From contig NZ_FODD01000037.1 in NCBI RefSeq assembly GCF_900110255.1, positions 24,764 through 88,763 of the forward strand: DNA of 64,000 nt, in the 5' to 3' direction. This document shows positions 24,370 to 33,299 of the stretch, piece after piece. The notes beneath the pieces are model-generated. The model had not been told where the DNA came from, did not search any database, and saw nothing but the letters and a program-made list of their open reading frames with translations. Position 1 is the first letter of the stretch, and each line of letters begins with the position of its first letter. The translations under genes and the position numbers were made by a program. This DNA is from Actinacidiphila rubida (lineage in GTDB: Bacteria; Actinomycetota; Actinomycetes; Streptomycetales; Streptomycetaceae).

Positions 24370-25437
24370 TCAGCTCGCCGCAGGCGAGTTCTCCGGGTGG
24401 TGGCAGGCCACCTGGTGACCGCTGGCGAGAACCTCCAGCTTCGGCTCCTGCGTCTTGCAGAGATCCGTCGCCTTCCAGCACCGCGTGTGGAACCGGCAGC
24501 CCGACGGCGGCGCGATCGGCGACGGCACGTCGCCGTTCAGCAGGATCCGCTCGCGCTGCTGCCTCCGCTTCGGGTCCGGCACCGGCACCGCGGACAGCAG
24601 CGCGTTGGTGTACGGGTGGAACGGCGTGCTGTACAGGTCCTCGCGGTCGGCGACCTCCACGATCTTGCCGAGGTACATCACCGCGATCCGGTCGGAGACG
24701 TGGCGGATGACCGACAGGTCGTGCGCGATGATCACGTAGGTGAGGCCGAGCTCGCTCTGCAGGTCGTCGAGGAGGTTGACGACCTGCGCCTGGATCGACA
24801 CGTCCAGCGCGGAGACCGGCTCGTCGGCGACGACCAGCTTGGGCTTGAGGGCCAGCGCGCGGGCGATGCCGATGCGCTGCCGCTGACCGCCGGAGAACTC
24901 GTGCGGGTAGCGGTTGTAGTGCTCGGGGCTCAGGCCCACCAGCTCCAGGAGGTTCTGCACCTCCTTCTTCACGCCACCCTCCGTCTGCACCTTCTGCAGC
25001 CGGAACGGCGCACCGACGATCGTGCCGATCGTGTGCCGCGGGTTGAGCGACGAGTACGGGTCCTGGAAGATCATCTGCACGTCGCGCCGCAGCGGACGCA
25101 TGGCGCCGGTGCTCAGGTGCGTGATGTCCCGGCCCTGGAACTCGACGGTGCCGCCGGTCGGTTCGAGCAGCCGGGTGATCAGCCGGCCCATGGTGGACTT
25201 GCCGCAGCCGGACTCGCCGACCACGCCCAGCGTCTCACCCGCCCCGACCTCGAAGTCGATGCCGTCGACCGCCTGCACGGCGCCGACCTGGCGGCGCAGC
25301 AGGCCCTGGGTGATCGGGAAGTGCTTCACCAGTCCGGTGACCTTCAGCAGCGGCTCCCGGTCCCGGCTCTCGGGCGCGCCCTTCTCCAGCGAGGTGTTCG
25401 CCGACGGTGCAGTCACGGCTTCGTCCTGGCCCTTCAC
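24370..25437 (-). CDS. Oligopeptide ABC importer ATPase (OppF-type)
   Basis: About 355 residues, one of two cytoplasmic ATPases of the importer. It has Walker A GESGCGKST, signature SGGQRQR, Walker B KLVVADEPVSALD, and the C-terminal oligopeptide/dipeptide extension with cysteines (GCRFHTRCWKATDLC ... ACHHP) that in related proteins may bind an Fe-S cluster. It is the last gene of the minus-strand operon. GTG 25437 overlaps the OppD-type stop (GTGA); GTG 25416, with a weak AGGAC ahead, is an alternative. The stop lies at the edge of the repeat element, and no separate terminator was recognised. Confidence 0.92.
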   Translation of the reverse strand: MKGQDEAVTAPSANTSLEKGAPESRDREPLLKVTGLVKHFPITQGLLRRQVGAVQAVDGIDFEVGAGETLGVVGESGCGKSTMGRLITRLLEPTGGTVEFQGRDITHLSTGAMRPLRRDVQMIFQDPYSSLNPRHTIGTIVGAPFRLQKVQTEGGVKKEVQNLLELVGLSPEHYNRYPHEFSGGQRQRIGIARALALKPKLVVADEPVSALDVSIQAQVVNLLDDLQSELGLTYVIIAHDLSVIRHVSDRIAVMYLGKIVEVADREDLYSTPFHPYTNALLSAVPVPDPKRRQQRERILLNGDVPSPIAPPSGCRFHTRCWKATDLCKTQEPKLEVLASGHQVACHHPENSPAAS

Positions 25438-26612
25438 AGCTTCGGTTCGATCTCTTCGGTCCAGATCCGGGACCGCTCGTCGTCCGCCAGATGGCACGCG
25501 GCGAAGTGGCCGGGGGCCATCTCGCGCAGCTCGGGCACGAGGGTCTCGGAGGAGCCGCCGGTCAGCGACGCGTACGGGCAGCGCGGGTGGAAGGCGCAGC
25601 CGTCCGGCACGTTGATCAGGCTGGGCGGGCTGCCCTTGACCGGGTTGAGGCGGTCGGTGCGCTCGCGGTCCAGGCGCGGCATCGAGCCCAGCAGGCCCCA
25701 GGTGTAGGGGTGCTGCGGGTTGGTGAACACCCGCTCGGCACTGCCGCGTTCGATGACCCGGCCGGCGTACATCACCAGCAGGTCGTCGGCGACCTCGGCG
25801 ACCACGCCGAGGTCGTGGGTGATCATGATGACCGCGGAGCCGAACTCCTTCTGCAGGTCCCGGATCAGGTCCAGGATCTGCGCCTGCACGGTCACGTCGA
25901 GCGCGGTGGTCGGCTCGTCCGCGATCAGCAGTTCGGGGTTGTTGACCAGCGACATCGCGATCATCGCGCGCTGCCGCATACCGCCGGAGAACTGGTGCGG
26001 GTAGTCGTGGAACCGCTTGCGGGGCTCGGGGATGCCGACCCGGTCGAGCATCTCCACGGCCCGCTCGGCGGCGACCTTCCGCGACACCTTGTGGTGCACC
26101 CGGTAGGCCTCGACGATCTGCGCCCCGACCTTGTAGTAGGGGTGCATCGCGGACAGCGGGTCCTGGAAGATCATGGCCATCTTGCGGCCCCGCAGCCGGC
26201 GCACCCGGTCGGGGTCGGCCGCCACGAGCTCCTCGCCGTCCAGCCAGACCTCGCCGCTGATCCTGGCCCGCGAGGTGCGGTGCAGGCCCATGATGCCGAG
26301 CGAGGTGACGGACTTGCCGGAGCCGGACTCGCCGACGATGCCGAGGGTGCGGCCGCGCTCCAGGTCGAAGCTGAGCCCGTCCACGGACTTCACCAGGCCG
26401 TCGTCGGTCTGGAAGTGGATGCGCAGGTCGCGCACGGACAGGTACGCGTCGCCCGCGGGCGCGGCGGCGGCCACCGGCTCGCCGATCGCGCCGGCCGGTT
26501 CGCCCGTCGCGGCGGCCGCCGGTTCGTCGGTCGCCTTCTGCGCCGGTACCTGGGCCGCCGGTTCGTCAGCGTCCTTCTTCAGCGCGTCGCTGCTGCTGTT
26601 GTCGGTGCTCAC
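25434..26612 (-). CDS. Oligopeptide ABC importer ATPase (OppD-type)
   Basis: A 392-residue ATPase with Walker A GESGSGKS, signature SGGMRQRAMIA, Walker B ELLIADEPTTALD and the C-terminal cysteine motif (GCAFHPRCPYA ... ACHLA). The Q-loop region reads FQDPLSAMHPY instead of the common SSLNP. The first 50 residues form an Ala/Pro/Glu-rich extension (QVPAQKATDEPAAAATGEP) not needed for ATPase function. The GTG start overlaps the permease stop and the end overlaps the next ATPase, so B, D and F are translationally linked. Confidence 0.93.
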   Translation of the reverse strand: MSTDNSSSDALKKDADEPAAQVPAQKATDEPAAAATGEPAGAIGEPVAAAAPAGDAYLSVRDLRIHFQTDDGLVKSVDGLSFDLERGRTLGIVGESGSGKSVTSLGIMGLHRTSRARISGEVWLDGEELVAADPDRVRRLRGRKMAMIFQDPLSAMHPYYKVGAQIVEAYRVHHKVSRKVAAERAVEMLDRVGIPEPRKRFHDYPHQFSGGMRQRAMIAMSLVNNPELLIADEPTTALDVTVQAQILDLIRDLQKEFGSAVIMITHDLGVVAEVADDLLVMYAGRVIERGSAERVFTNPQHPYTWGLLGSMPRLDRERTDRLNPVKGSPPSLINVPDGCAFHPRCPYASLTGGSSETLVPELREMAPGHFAACHLADDERSRIWTEEIEPKL

Positions 26613-27619
26613 GAGTACCTCACGCGGGGGTCGATGGCGGCGTAGAGCAGGTCCACCAGGAGGTTGCAGATGACGATGAAGGCGGCAGCGACCATGGTCA
26701 CGCCGAGGACCTTCGGCAGGTCGTTGTCCGTCACGGCCTGCACCGCATAGGCACCGATGCCCTGGAACGAGAAGACCTGCTCGGTGATGATCGCGCCGCC
26801 GATGAGCAACCCGAAGTCCATACCGAAGATGGTGACGATGGGGGTGAGCGCGGCCCGCAGGCCGTGCTTGCCGACCACGGTGCGCTCCGGAAGTCCCTTG
26901 GCGCGCGCGGTGCGGATGTAGTCCTCACCCATGGTCTCCAGCATCCCGGCTCTGGTGAGGCGGGCGTAGAGAGCGGAGTAGAGGAACGCCAGGCTGATCC
27001 ACGGCAGGATGAGGTTCCAGGCCCATTCGCCGGGATTGCTGGTGAAGCTGTGGTACTGGACGTTGTCCCAGATGACCCACTTGTAGGAGAACAGGCCGAG
27101 CAGCAGCATGCCGGTGAAGAAGATCGGCAGCGAGACGCCGGCCAGGGCCACGCCCATGGAGAAGCGGTCGAACAGGGTGCCCCGCTTGAGGGCGGAGACG
27201 ACGCCGATGGCCACACCGGAGACGACCCAGATCACCGCGGCGCCGATGGCGAGCGAGAACGTGACCGGGATGCGGTCCTTGATCTCGGGCCACACCTCGA
27301 CGTGGGACTTGAAGGAGTAGCCGAAGCAGGGACGGTGGCAGTACGCGGCGTCGGGGCCGAACTTGTAGTGCGCGCCCATGACGATGGCCTTGATGAAGTG
27401 CCAGTACTGCTGGTAGATCGGCAGGTCCAGACCGAGGTTCTTCTTGACCGCCGCGATCGACTCGGGGTTGGCGTCCTTGCCGACGTACTGGGTGGCCAGC
27501 TGGGTGGTGGTCTGCCCGCCGAGCTTCGGGACCAGGAAGAAGATCGCGAAGGTGACCGCGCTGACGACCAGCACCAGGACTATCGCGGCGATCACGCGTC
27601 GAATGATGTACGCAGTCAC
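26609..27619 (-). CDS. Oligopeptide ABC importer permease (OppB-type)
   Basis: A 336-residue permease with six predicted membrane helices. The typical N-terminus (YIIRRVIAAIVLVLVVSAVTF) is followed by a long periplasmic loop containing two cysteines (YCHRPCFGYSF, about residues 92-101) and the cytoplasmic EAA-type loop GEDYIRTARAKGLPERTVVGKHG that contacts the ATPases. GTG 27619 has no visible Shine-Dalgarno; a strong hairpin ends 17 bp upstream. It pairs with the OppC-type permease at 29592. Confidence 0.92.
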   Translation of the reverse strand: MTAYIIRRVIAAIVLVLVVSAVTFAIFFLVPKLGGQTTTQLATQYVGKDANPESIAAVKKNLGLDLPIYQQYWHFIKAIVMGAHYKFGPDAAYCHRPCFGYSFKSHVEVWPEIKDRIPVTFSLAIGAAVIWVVSGVAIGVVSALKRGTLFDRFSMGVALAGVSLPIFFTGMLLLGLFSYKWVIWDNVQYHSFTSNPGEWAWNLILPWISLAFLYSALYARLTRAGMLETMGEDYIRTARAKGLPERTVVGKHGLRAALTPIVTIFGMDFGLLIGGAIITEQVFSFQGIGAYAVQAVTDNDLPKVLGVTMVAAAFIVICNLLVDLLYAAIDPRVRYS

Positions 27620-27635
27620 AGCGGGTCGGCGCCGG

Positions 27636-27670
27636 GTCCGCCGGGCCGGGTACCACCCGGCCCGGCGGAC
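27636..27670 (-). promoter_or_regulatory. Perfect 16-bp hairpin between binding protein and permease genes
   Basis: GTCCGCCGGGCCGGGT (27636-27651) and ACCCGGCCCGGCGGAC (27655-27670) are exact complements with a 3-nt loop. It sits 55 bp after the binding-protein stop and 17 bp before the permease GTG. It may partially terminate transcription or protect the upstream mRNA from 3' decay, keeping the binding protein in excess, as is known for hairpins in other importer operons. Confidence 0.8.
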
Positions 27671-27724
27671 GCCGATGCCTTCACCTGCCTTCCGGTGTTC
27701 GTGTGCCTTCTGTGCTTACTGGGC

Positions 27725-29497
27725 TTACTTGGACGAGCCGAGCAGCAGGTAGTCGTACATGCCCAGGTACGCCTGGGTGATCGTGACGTTCGTCGCCGAG
27801 TCCGGGCGGTAGAGCAGGTTCTTGCGGTAGATCAGCGGCACCACGGTGGCGGTGTCGACGACCATCTTGTCGATGTCGCCCCACGCCTTGGTGCGGGCCG
27901 CGGCGTCGGTGTTGGCGATCGCGGCCGCGAGCGCGGCGTTGATGTTCTTGTCGTTGAGCTCCTGGAGGTTGTTGCCGCCGGACGGCTTGATGGCGCTGCC
28001 GTCGACGATCTGGTCCAGGAAGCCGTAGCCGGTCGGCCAGTCGGCGCCCCACGCGGTGAGCATCAGGCCGAGCTGGTGCTGGTGCACGTAGCTCGGGACA
28101 CCGGCGAAGTTCGAGAAGTACTTGCCGGCCGGGAAGCTCTTGATGTTGGCGGTGATGCCGACCTGCTTGAGCGAGTTCTGGATCGCGGTCGCCTCGGCCA
28201 TCTCGGCCGGGCGGTCGCTGCGCGCCGTCAGGTTGGTGGTGAAGCCGCCCGGCTTGCCGCACGCGGCCAGCGAGGCCTTGGCCTTGGTGGCGTCGCCCTT
28301 GTTGTCCGGCGTCGCGAACTCGTCGAACTTGGTGTAGCCGTTGACGGTCGGCGGGAGCAGCGTGGTGGCCACGTCACCCTTGACCGGGCCGCCGATGGCC
28401 GTCTGCACGGAGACCTTGTCGATCGCGTACTCGATCGCCTTGCGGCAGTCGGCGTTGTTGTACGGCGCGACGTTCGGGTTGATCGCCAGGTACGAGGTGG
28501 CACCGGCGTACGAGTCGTCGGTGTTCTTCGCGTACTTGGGGCCGATGACCTTGGCCTGGGTCTGCGGGGTCACGCCGGTGCCGCCGGAGTCGACGGTGGT
28601 GTTGCCCGCGAGCAGGTTGTTGTCGATCGTGTTCGCGTTGACCTTGAACTTGATCTTGATCTCGTTCGGCAGGGCCTTGCGGATCGGGTCGGTCGCCTGC
28701 GACCACTGCGGGTTGCGCACCAGGTCGGCGGAGGCGCCGTCCTGGTAGGAGGCGAACTTGTACGGGCCCGAGGACACGATGTGCTTCACGTACCCGGCGC
28801 CGTCGTCCTTCGCCGCCGGCACGGGGGCCGTCTGCGAGAACGTCGCCAGGTAGTCGAAGTCCGCGAAGGGCTTCGCCAGGTGGAAGACGATCGTGGTGTC
28901 GTTCGGGGTCTCGATCGACGCGATCCCGTTGGGGTTCTTGTCCTTGTAGGGACCCTTGTACGCGTCACCGCCGGCCAGGTAGGCCTTGAAGTACGTCGGG
29001 CCGTTGGACAGGGCCTCGGGCGCGAAGTTGCTGCGCTCGATCCCGTACTTGATGTCCTTGGTGGTGATCGGCGTGCCGTCGTCGTACTTCAGACCGGAAC
29101 GGATCGTGTACGTCCAGGTCTTGGCGTCCGGGCTGGCCTTGCCGAGGCCGGTGGCCAGGTCGGGGACGACGGTCAGGCCGTCCTTGCCCGCGGCCGGCTT
29201 GAAGGTGAGCAGCGTACGCGCGTAGAGGCGCGAGAAGTTCTGCACCCAGCCGTAGTAGGTGTTGCCCGGGTCCAGGGAGTCCGGCACGTCCGAGTTCTCC
29301 ATGACGACCGTGCCCCCCTTCTGGTCCGAGGCGTTCACGATGCCGGTGAGCGCGGCGTCCTTGGCGGCGGAGGTTCCCTGGCTGCTGGAGCTCTTCTTGC
29401 CGTTGTCACTGCTCTTGGAGTCGCTGCTGCACGCGGATGCTCCCAGGGCGAGTGCCGTGGCAAGCGCCAGCGCGGCTGTCGCTTTTCTGCTGTTCAT
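27725..29497 (-). CDS. Oligopeptide-binding lipoprotein (SBP family 5)
   Basis: A 590-residue extracellular solute-binding protein. A lipoprotein signal peptide ends in LGASACSSDS (Cys23), followed by a Ser/Lys-rich linker to about residue 48. The family 5 fold follows, with VPDLATGLGKASPDAKTWTYTIRSGLKYDDG as the diagnostic N-domain stretch (about 110-140) and conserved ADLVRNPQW and SAFK-like regions later. It captures peptides outside the cell and hands them to the two permeases. The order permease-SBP-permease-ATPase-ATPase is less common than SBP first. Confidence 0.94.
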   Translation of the reverse strand: MNSRKATAALALATALALGASACSSDSKSSDNGKKSSSSQGTSAAKDAALTGIVNASDQKGGTVVMENSDVPDSLDPGNTYYGWVQNFSRLYARTLLTFKPAAGKDGLTVVPDLATGLGKASPDAKTWTYTIRSGLKYDDGTPITTKDIKYGIERSNFAPEALSNGPTYFKAYLAGGDAYKGPYKDKNPNGIASIETPNDTTIVFHLAKPFADFDYLATFSQTAPVPAAKDDGAGYVKHIVSSGPYKFASYQDGASADLVRNPQWSQATDPIRKALPNEIKIKFKVNANTIDNNLLAGNTTVDSGGTGVTPQTQAKVIGPKYAKNTDDSYAGATSYLAINPNVAPYNNADCRKAIEYAIDKVSVQTAIGGPVKGDVATTLLPPTVNGYTKFDEFATPDNKGDATKAKASLAACGKPGGFTTNLTARSDRPAEMAEATAIQNSLKQVGITANIKSFPAGKYFSNFAGVPSYVHQHQLGLMLTAWGADWPTGYGFLDQIVDGSAIKPSGGNNLQELNDKNINAALAAAIANTDAAARTKAWGDIDKMVVDTATVVPLIYRKNLLYRPDSATNVTITQAYLGMYDYLLLGSSK

Positions 29498-29591
29498 GCC
29501 GAGGAAAGCCTCCCGGTTCGACGGTGTGGTGCACGGCCGGACGCGGGGGACCGCGTCCGGCGGGTTGAGAATGCGCGGATGAGAAGTTCGG

Positions 29592-30590
29592 TTACTTGCT
29601 GCGCGGGTCGAGGGCGTCCCGCAGCCCGTCGCCCAGCAGGTTGAAGGCGAGGACGGTGATGAAGATCGCGACGCCCGGAACGACCATGTACTCCGGGTCG
29701 GCGTAGAAGAGGTCGATCGCCGAGTTGAGCATGCCGCCCCAGGACGCCTGCGGGGGCGAGATACCGACGCCGAGGAAGCTCAACGCGGCCTCGAAGAGGA
29801 TGTTGGTCGGGATCAGCAGCGTCGAGTAGACGAGGATCGGGGCGACCAGGTTGGGCAGCAGCTCGCGGAAGAGGATGAACGGGCCGCGGGCGCCCAGGCT
29901 GCGCGACGCCTCGACGAACTCGCGCTCCCTCAGGCTCAGCGTCTGGCCGCGCACGATCCGGCCCATGTAGGGCCAGTTGAAGAAGCCGATCACGAAGATC
30001 AGCACGCAGATCCGCAGCTTCAGGCCGGCCAGGCCGAACGCGCCGTCCTGCAGCGACGCCGAGATGGAGATGGCGAACAGCAGCAGCGGGAAGGCCAGGA
30101 AGATGTCCATCACCCGGCTGATCAGGGAGTCGACCCAGCCGCCGTAGTAGCCGGCGATCAGGCCCATGACCGAGCCGATGATGACCGACAGGAGCGTGGC
30201 TCCGGTCGCCACGATCATCGACACCCACGAGCCCTCGATGATGCGGGCGAGCAGGTCGCGGCCGTACTGCGGGTCGACACCGAGCAGGTGATGCATGCTC
30301 ATCCCGCCCCAGCCGCCCTTGGGGACGGTCGTCGACGGGTCGATCAGGTCCTGGTGGAAGGCGTTCGGGTCGAGGCCGAAGACGCTCTCGATCGGCTTCG
30401 CCAGGACGGCGAGCAGCACCAGCAGGATGACCACGACGCCACCGGCCACCGCCACCTTGTCGCGCTTGAAGCGCATCCAGGCGATCTGACCGAGGGAGCG
30501 CCCCTCGATCGTCTTGCGACCGGCCCCGGCGAGGATGGCCTCCGGCTGTGCCGCGGCCTGTGCCTGGGTGGTCTCTATAGGTGCGGTCAT
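29592..30590 (-). CDS. Oligopeptide ABC importer permease (OppC-type)
   Basis: A 332-residue permease whose cytoplasmic N-terminus (about 45 residues, Ala/Gln-rich then LGQIAWMRFKRDKVAVAGG) precedes the first helix. Five further helices and the EAA-type loop REREFVEASRSLGARGPFILFRELLPN are present, and the end GDGLRDALDPRSK is the usual OppC/DppC C-terminus. It is the first gene of the operon. The promoter should lie upstream in 30591-30710, near the palindrome at 30693. Confidence 0.93.
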   Translation of the reverse strand: MTAPIETTQAQAAAQPEAILAGAGRKTIEGRSLGQIAWMRFKRDKVAVAGGVVVILLVLLAVLAKPIESVFGLDPNAFHQDLIDPSTTVPKGGWGGMSMHHLLGVDPQYGRDLLARIIEGSWVSMIVATGATLLSVIIGSVMGLIAGYYGGWVDSLISRVMDIFLAFPLLLFAISISASLQDGAFGLAGLKLRICVLIFVIGFFNWPYMGRIVRGQTLSLREREFVEASRSLGARGPFILFRELLPNLVAPILVYSTLLIPTNILFEAALSFLGVGISPPQASWGGMLNSAIDLFYADPEYMVVPGVAIFITVLAFNLLGDGLRDALDPRSK

Positions 30591-30634
30591 GGTGAAGCTG
30601 ACCCCTCTCGCCGGCGGGTAACCGGCGCGCGCCC

Positions 30635-30648
30635 GCCGCTGTAGCGGC
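30635..30648 (-). promoter_or_regulatory. Leader hairpin of the oligopeptide operon
   Basis: GCCGCTGTAGCGGC is a perfect 6+6 palindrome about 45 bp upstream of the first opp gene. A second small stem (CGCCGG...CCGGCG, about 30609-30627) lies between it and the ATG. Both would be in the mRNA leader. Confidence 0.4.
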
Positions 30649-30692
30649 TTTACTCATTGGTCGTGCTGCGGTGCGAAGTTCAGGATTCGGGG

Positions 30693-30708
30693 ACGTTTCT
30701 GAAAACGT
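30693..30708 (-). promoter_or_regulatory. Palindromic operator candidate of the oligopeptide operon
   Basis: ACGTTTCTGAAAACGT is a perfect 6-bp inverted repeat with a 4-bp centre, about 103 bp upstream of the first opp gene and far from the plus-strand gene. It has the form of a dimeric repressor site. The binding protein is unknown. Confidence 0.45.
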
Positions 30709-30852
30709 GCAGTGTCGCTTTGGGTCCCCGTTGCGCTGGATTCTTCTGTGCGTCGGCGATCACCCGCCAGACCTCACCCAGAAGGGATGCGCAACTGTGA
30801 TGTGGTGATTCTTAGTCCGTTACCCGCCCCTACCACGCGGTACGGTCGGCGG

Positions 30853-32379
30853 GTGGACGAGCGGCTGCGCGCGGTGTGCGACCTGATGATGCCCCAGGCC
30901 AGGGAGATGGCGGGCCTGCACGAGTACGACGGCAGGGTGCAGGACCTGTCCCCGTCGGGGGTGGCGGCCTCGCTCGCCAGGCTGGAGAGCGCCCGGCGGT
31001 CCGCGGGACCGCGGCGCGACGCCCACGACGAGGCCCATCTGGCGGTCTTCGAGGAGGCGATGCGGGTCCGGTTCGCCGAGCTCGAACTGCACCGCAGGGA
31101 CCCGTATCCGCATCTGTCGAATCTCGAACTCGCCTGCTACGACCGCGAGTACGGCTCGCGCAAGGAGCGGGCGGGGGCCCGCAGGAAGCATCTGGCGCAG
31201 TGGCCGGAGGCGATCCAGGCGTCACTGGAGTCACTCGACCAGGTGAGCGCGCCGGTCGCCGAGGCGCTGCTGGGCACCGCCTACGGGCTGGCCGTCGGAC
31301 TGGAGGCGGGGCACGGCCGGGAGGAGGAGCAGGCGCTGCGGGCGCACGCCCGGCTGGTGGCCCGGCTGGAGGACGCGGCCCGGCACGGCGATCCCGACCC
31401 GCGCATGGGCGGCCGCGCCCTCGCGGCCCTGATGGGGTCGCAGGAGGGGATGGCGGTCGATCTGGGGGCGCTGGCCGAGGAGGCCGACCGGGAACGGGCC
31501 CGGCTGACCGGACTGCTGGAGGACGCCTGTGCGGAGCTGGACCCGCGGCGCCCCGTCGACGAGCTGATCCCGGGGCTGCTGGCCGACCACCCGGACGCCG
31601 ACGAGGTCATCGCGGAGGCGGCCCGGCTCACCGACGAGGTCATCGACTTCACCCGCGACCGGCGGCTGGCGCCCTTCCTGGACGGCGAGTGCCTGGTCGG
31701 CCCGGCGCCGGCGTCCCGCCGCTGGTCGATGGCGATGATGAGCTGGGCGGCGCCGGCCGAGAAGTCGTCGGTGCCGTCATGGTTCCACGTCACCCCGCCC
31801 GAGCCGGAGTGGCCGCGCGAGGAGCGCGAGGAGTGGCTGTCCGTCTTCAGCCGCACCAGCCTGCCGTCGATCACCGTGCACGAGGTGGCGCCCGGCCACT
31901 TCGCGCACGGCCGCGCGCTGCGCCGGGTCTCCGGGCCGGTGCGCCGGGTGCTGCACAGCCTGGCGTTCGCCGAGGGCTGGGCGCACTACGTGGAGGAGGT
32001 CTGCCTGGAGGAGGGCTTCCGGTCGCGCGACCCGCGGTTCGCGATCGGGGTGGCCCTGGAGGCCCTGGTCCGGGTGACGCGGCTGACCTGTGCGATCGGG
32101 CTGCACACCGGCGCGATGACCCTGGAGGAGGCGACCGGCCGGTTCATGCGGGACGCGCACCTGGCGCGGGCCAGCGCGGTGGCGGAGGCCCGGCGCGGGA
32201 CCTTCGACGCCGGCTACGGGCGGTACACCTGGGGCAAGTTGGAGATCATGCGGCTGCGGGAGCGGGCCCGGCGCCGGTGGGGCCGGGAGTTCGGCCTGCC
32301 GCGCTTCCACGCCGCCCTGCTGTCCCTGGGCAGCCCGCCGCTGGGGCTGCTGGCCGACGCGCTGGACCTGCGGGACTGA
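30853..32379 (+). CDS. DUF885 family protein, probable metallohydrolase
   Basis: About 508 residues matching the DUF885 family, largely helical. The family metal-site motifs are visible: HEVAPGHFAHG (His343, Glu344, His349) and EGWAHYVEE (Glu374 onward). Some members are thought to be peptidases, but the substrate is unknown. GTG 30853 is chosen because it starts the conserved region and a TACGGT box lies six bases upstream, suggesting a leaderless mRNA; a start further upstream remains possible. It converges with the first SseB gene, with only seven bases between the stops. Confidence 0.8.
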   Translation: MDERLRAVCDLMMPQAREMAGLHEYDGRVQDLSPSGVAASLARLESARRSAGPRRDAHDEAHLAVFEEAMRVRFAELELHRRDPYPHLSNLELACYDREYGSRKERAGARRKHLAQWPEAIQASLESLDQVSAPVAEALLGTAYGLAVGLEAGHGREEEQALRAHARLVARLEDAARHGDPDPRMGGRALAALMGSQEGMAVDLGALAEEADRERARLTGLLEDACAELDPRRPVDELIPGLLADHPDADEVIAEAARLTDEVIDFTRDRRLAPFLDGECLVGPAPASRRWSMAMMSWAAPAEKSSVPSWFHVTPPEPEWPREEREEWLSVFSRTSLPSITVHEVAPGHFAHGRALRRVSGPVRRVLHSLAFAEGWAHYVEEVCLEEGFRSRDPRFAIGVALEALVRVTRLTCAIGLHTGAMTLEEATGRFMRDAHLARASAVAEARRGTFDAGYGRYTWGKLEIMRLRERARRRWGREFGLPRFHAALLSLGSPPLGLLADALDLRD

Positions 32380-32386
32380 ACGGGCC

Positions 32387-33190
32387 TCAGCGCGCGGGTC
32401 CCCAGGCGGGCCCGGCGGCGTACGCGTCGCGGTCGAAGAACGCGGAGGCGTGGACCCGCATCCACAGCGCCACCGGGTCGTAGGCGTCGCCCATGGCCAC
32501 CGTGGAGACGGCGAGCCCGTCGGGCACGCCGCCGACCGCCTGCTGCATCATCATCCGCACGCCCTCCACGGCCTGCGGCACACCGTCGTAGACCTCGACG
32601 CCGATCGCCAGGTACGGCTCGCCGAGCGCCGGCTGCACCCAGGCGCGGCGCAGCGCGCGGACGGCCGGGGTGCGGTGCGCGGCCTGCGCCAGCAGCGCGT
32701 AGAACTGCGGGACCTGGAGGGTCGGTTCGGCGATCTGCAGCGGCCCGGCCGGCAGCACGTCCAGGCCGACGGCGATCCGCCGCAGGTCCGGCCACGGCAC
32801 GCCGACGCCGCCGCCCCCGGTGTGCGGGTTCAGCCACAGGCCGCAGCGGTCGGGGTAGAGCGTCAGCGCCACGTCCCGCCCGGAGACGACCTCGTGGTCC
32901 CGGCCCCAGCCGCTGGCGGCCAGTTCGCGCGGCGAGGTGAAGCACGGCGCGTAGGCGTGCCCGCCGACCTCCATGCTGCCGTACTGCGCGTCCGGCGAGC
33001 CGGGCATGCCGTGCCACAGCAGCATCCACACCTGGCCCCCGGCCAGTGACGCGAGCAGGTTCTCGTATGCGTCGAAGCGGCCGGGGGCCACCTGGAGCAG
33101 CATCTGCTCCACATGGCCGGCCGCCGCAGCGCCGCCTTGCGCGCCCGCGATCACGTGGGACCGCCCCTTCTCCTCGTCCGTTCCCGCCAT
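32387..33190 (-). CDS. SseB family protein (enhanced serine sensitivity), copy 1
   Basis: A 267-residue member of the SseB family, named from E. coli sseB, which alters serine sensitivity when overexpressed; the biochemical role is unknown. An N-terminal SseB domain (about residues 25-150) includes QVWMLLWHG and GLWLNPHTGGGGVGVPWPDL; a C-terminal domain has EPYLAIGVEVYD. ATG 33190 is preferred over the TTG one codon upstream. A hairpin ends eight bases before the start. The serine/glycine operon lies close by, which fits the family name. Confidence 0.8.
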   Translation of the reverse strand: MAGTDEEKGRSHVIAGAQGGAAAAGHVEQMLLQVAPGRFDAYENLLASLAGGQVWMLLWHGMPGSPDAQYGSMEVGGHAYAPCFTSPRELAASGWGRDHEVVSGRDVALTLYPDRCGLWLNPHTGGGGVGVPWPDLRRIAVGLDVLPAGPLQIAEPTLQVPQFYALLAQAAHRTPAVRALRRAWVQPALGEPYLAIGVEVYDGVPQAVEGVRMMMQQAVGGVPDGLAVSTVAMGDAYDPVALWMRVHASAFFDRDAYAAGPAWGPAR

Positions 33191-33198
33191 CAAATCAG

Positions 33199-33226
33199 GT
33201 CGAGTGTTCCCGGTGGAACGCTCGAC
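33199..33226 (-). promoter_or_regulatory. Hairpin between the two SseB genes
   Basis: GTCGAGTGTTCC (33199-33210) pairs with GGAACGCTCGAC (33215-33226) over 12 bp with one wobble and a 4-nt loop. It lies downstream of SseB copy 2 and ends eight bases before the ATG of copy 1. It could terminate copy 2, act as an attenuator, or hide the ribosome site of copy 1. Confidence 0.6.
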
Positions 33227-33299
33227 GACTCAAGCGGCGCTGTCTATATGTCCGCTGAACAACGCATACACACGGCCGCCGGGCCGTGCTCCGGGCAGG

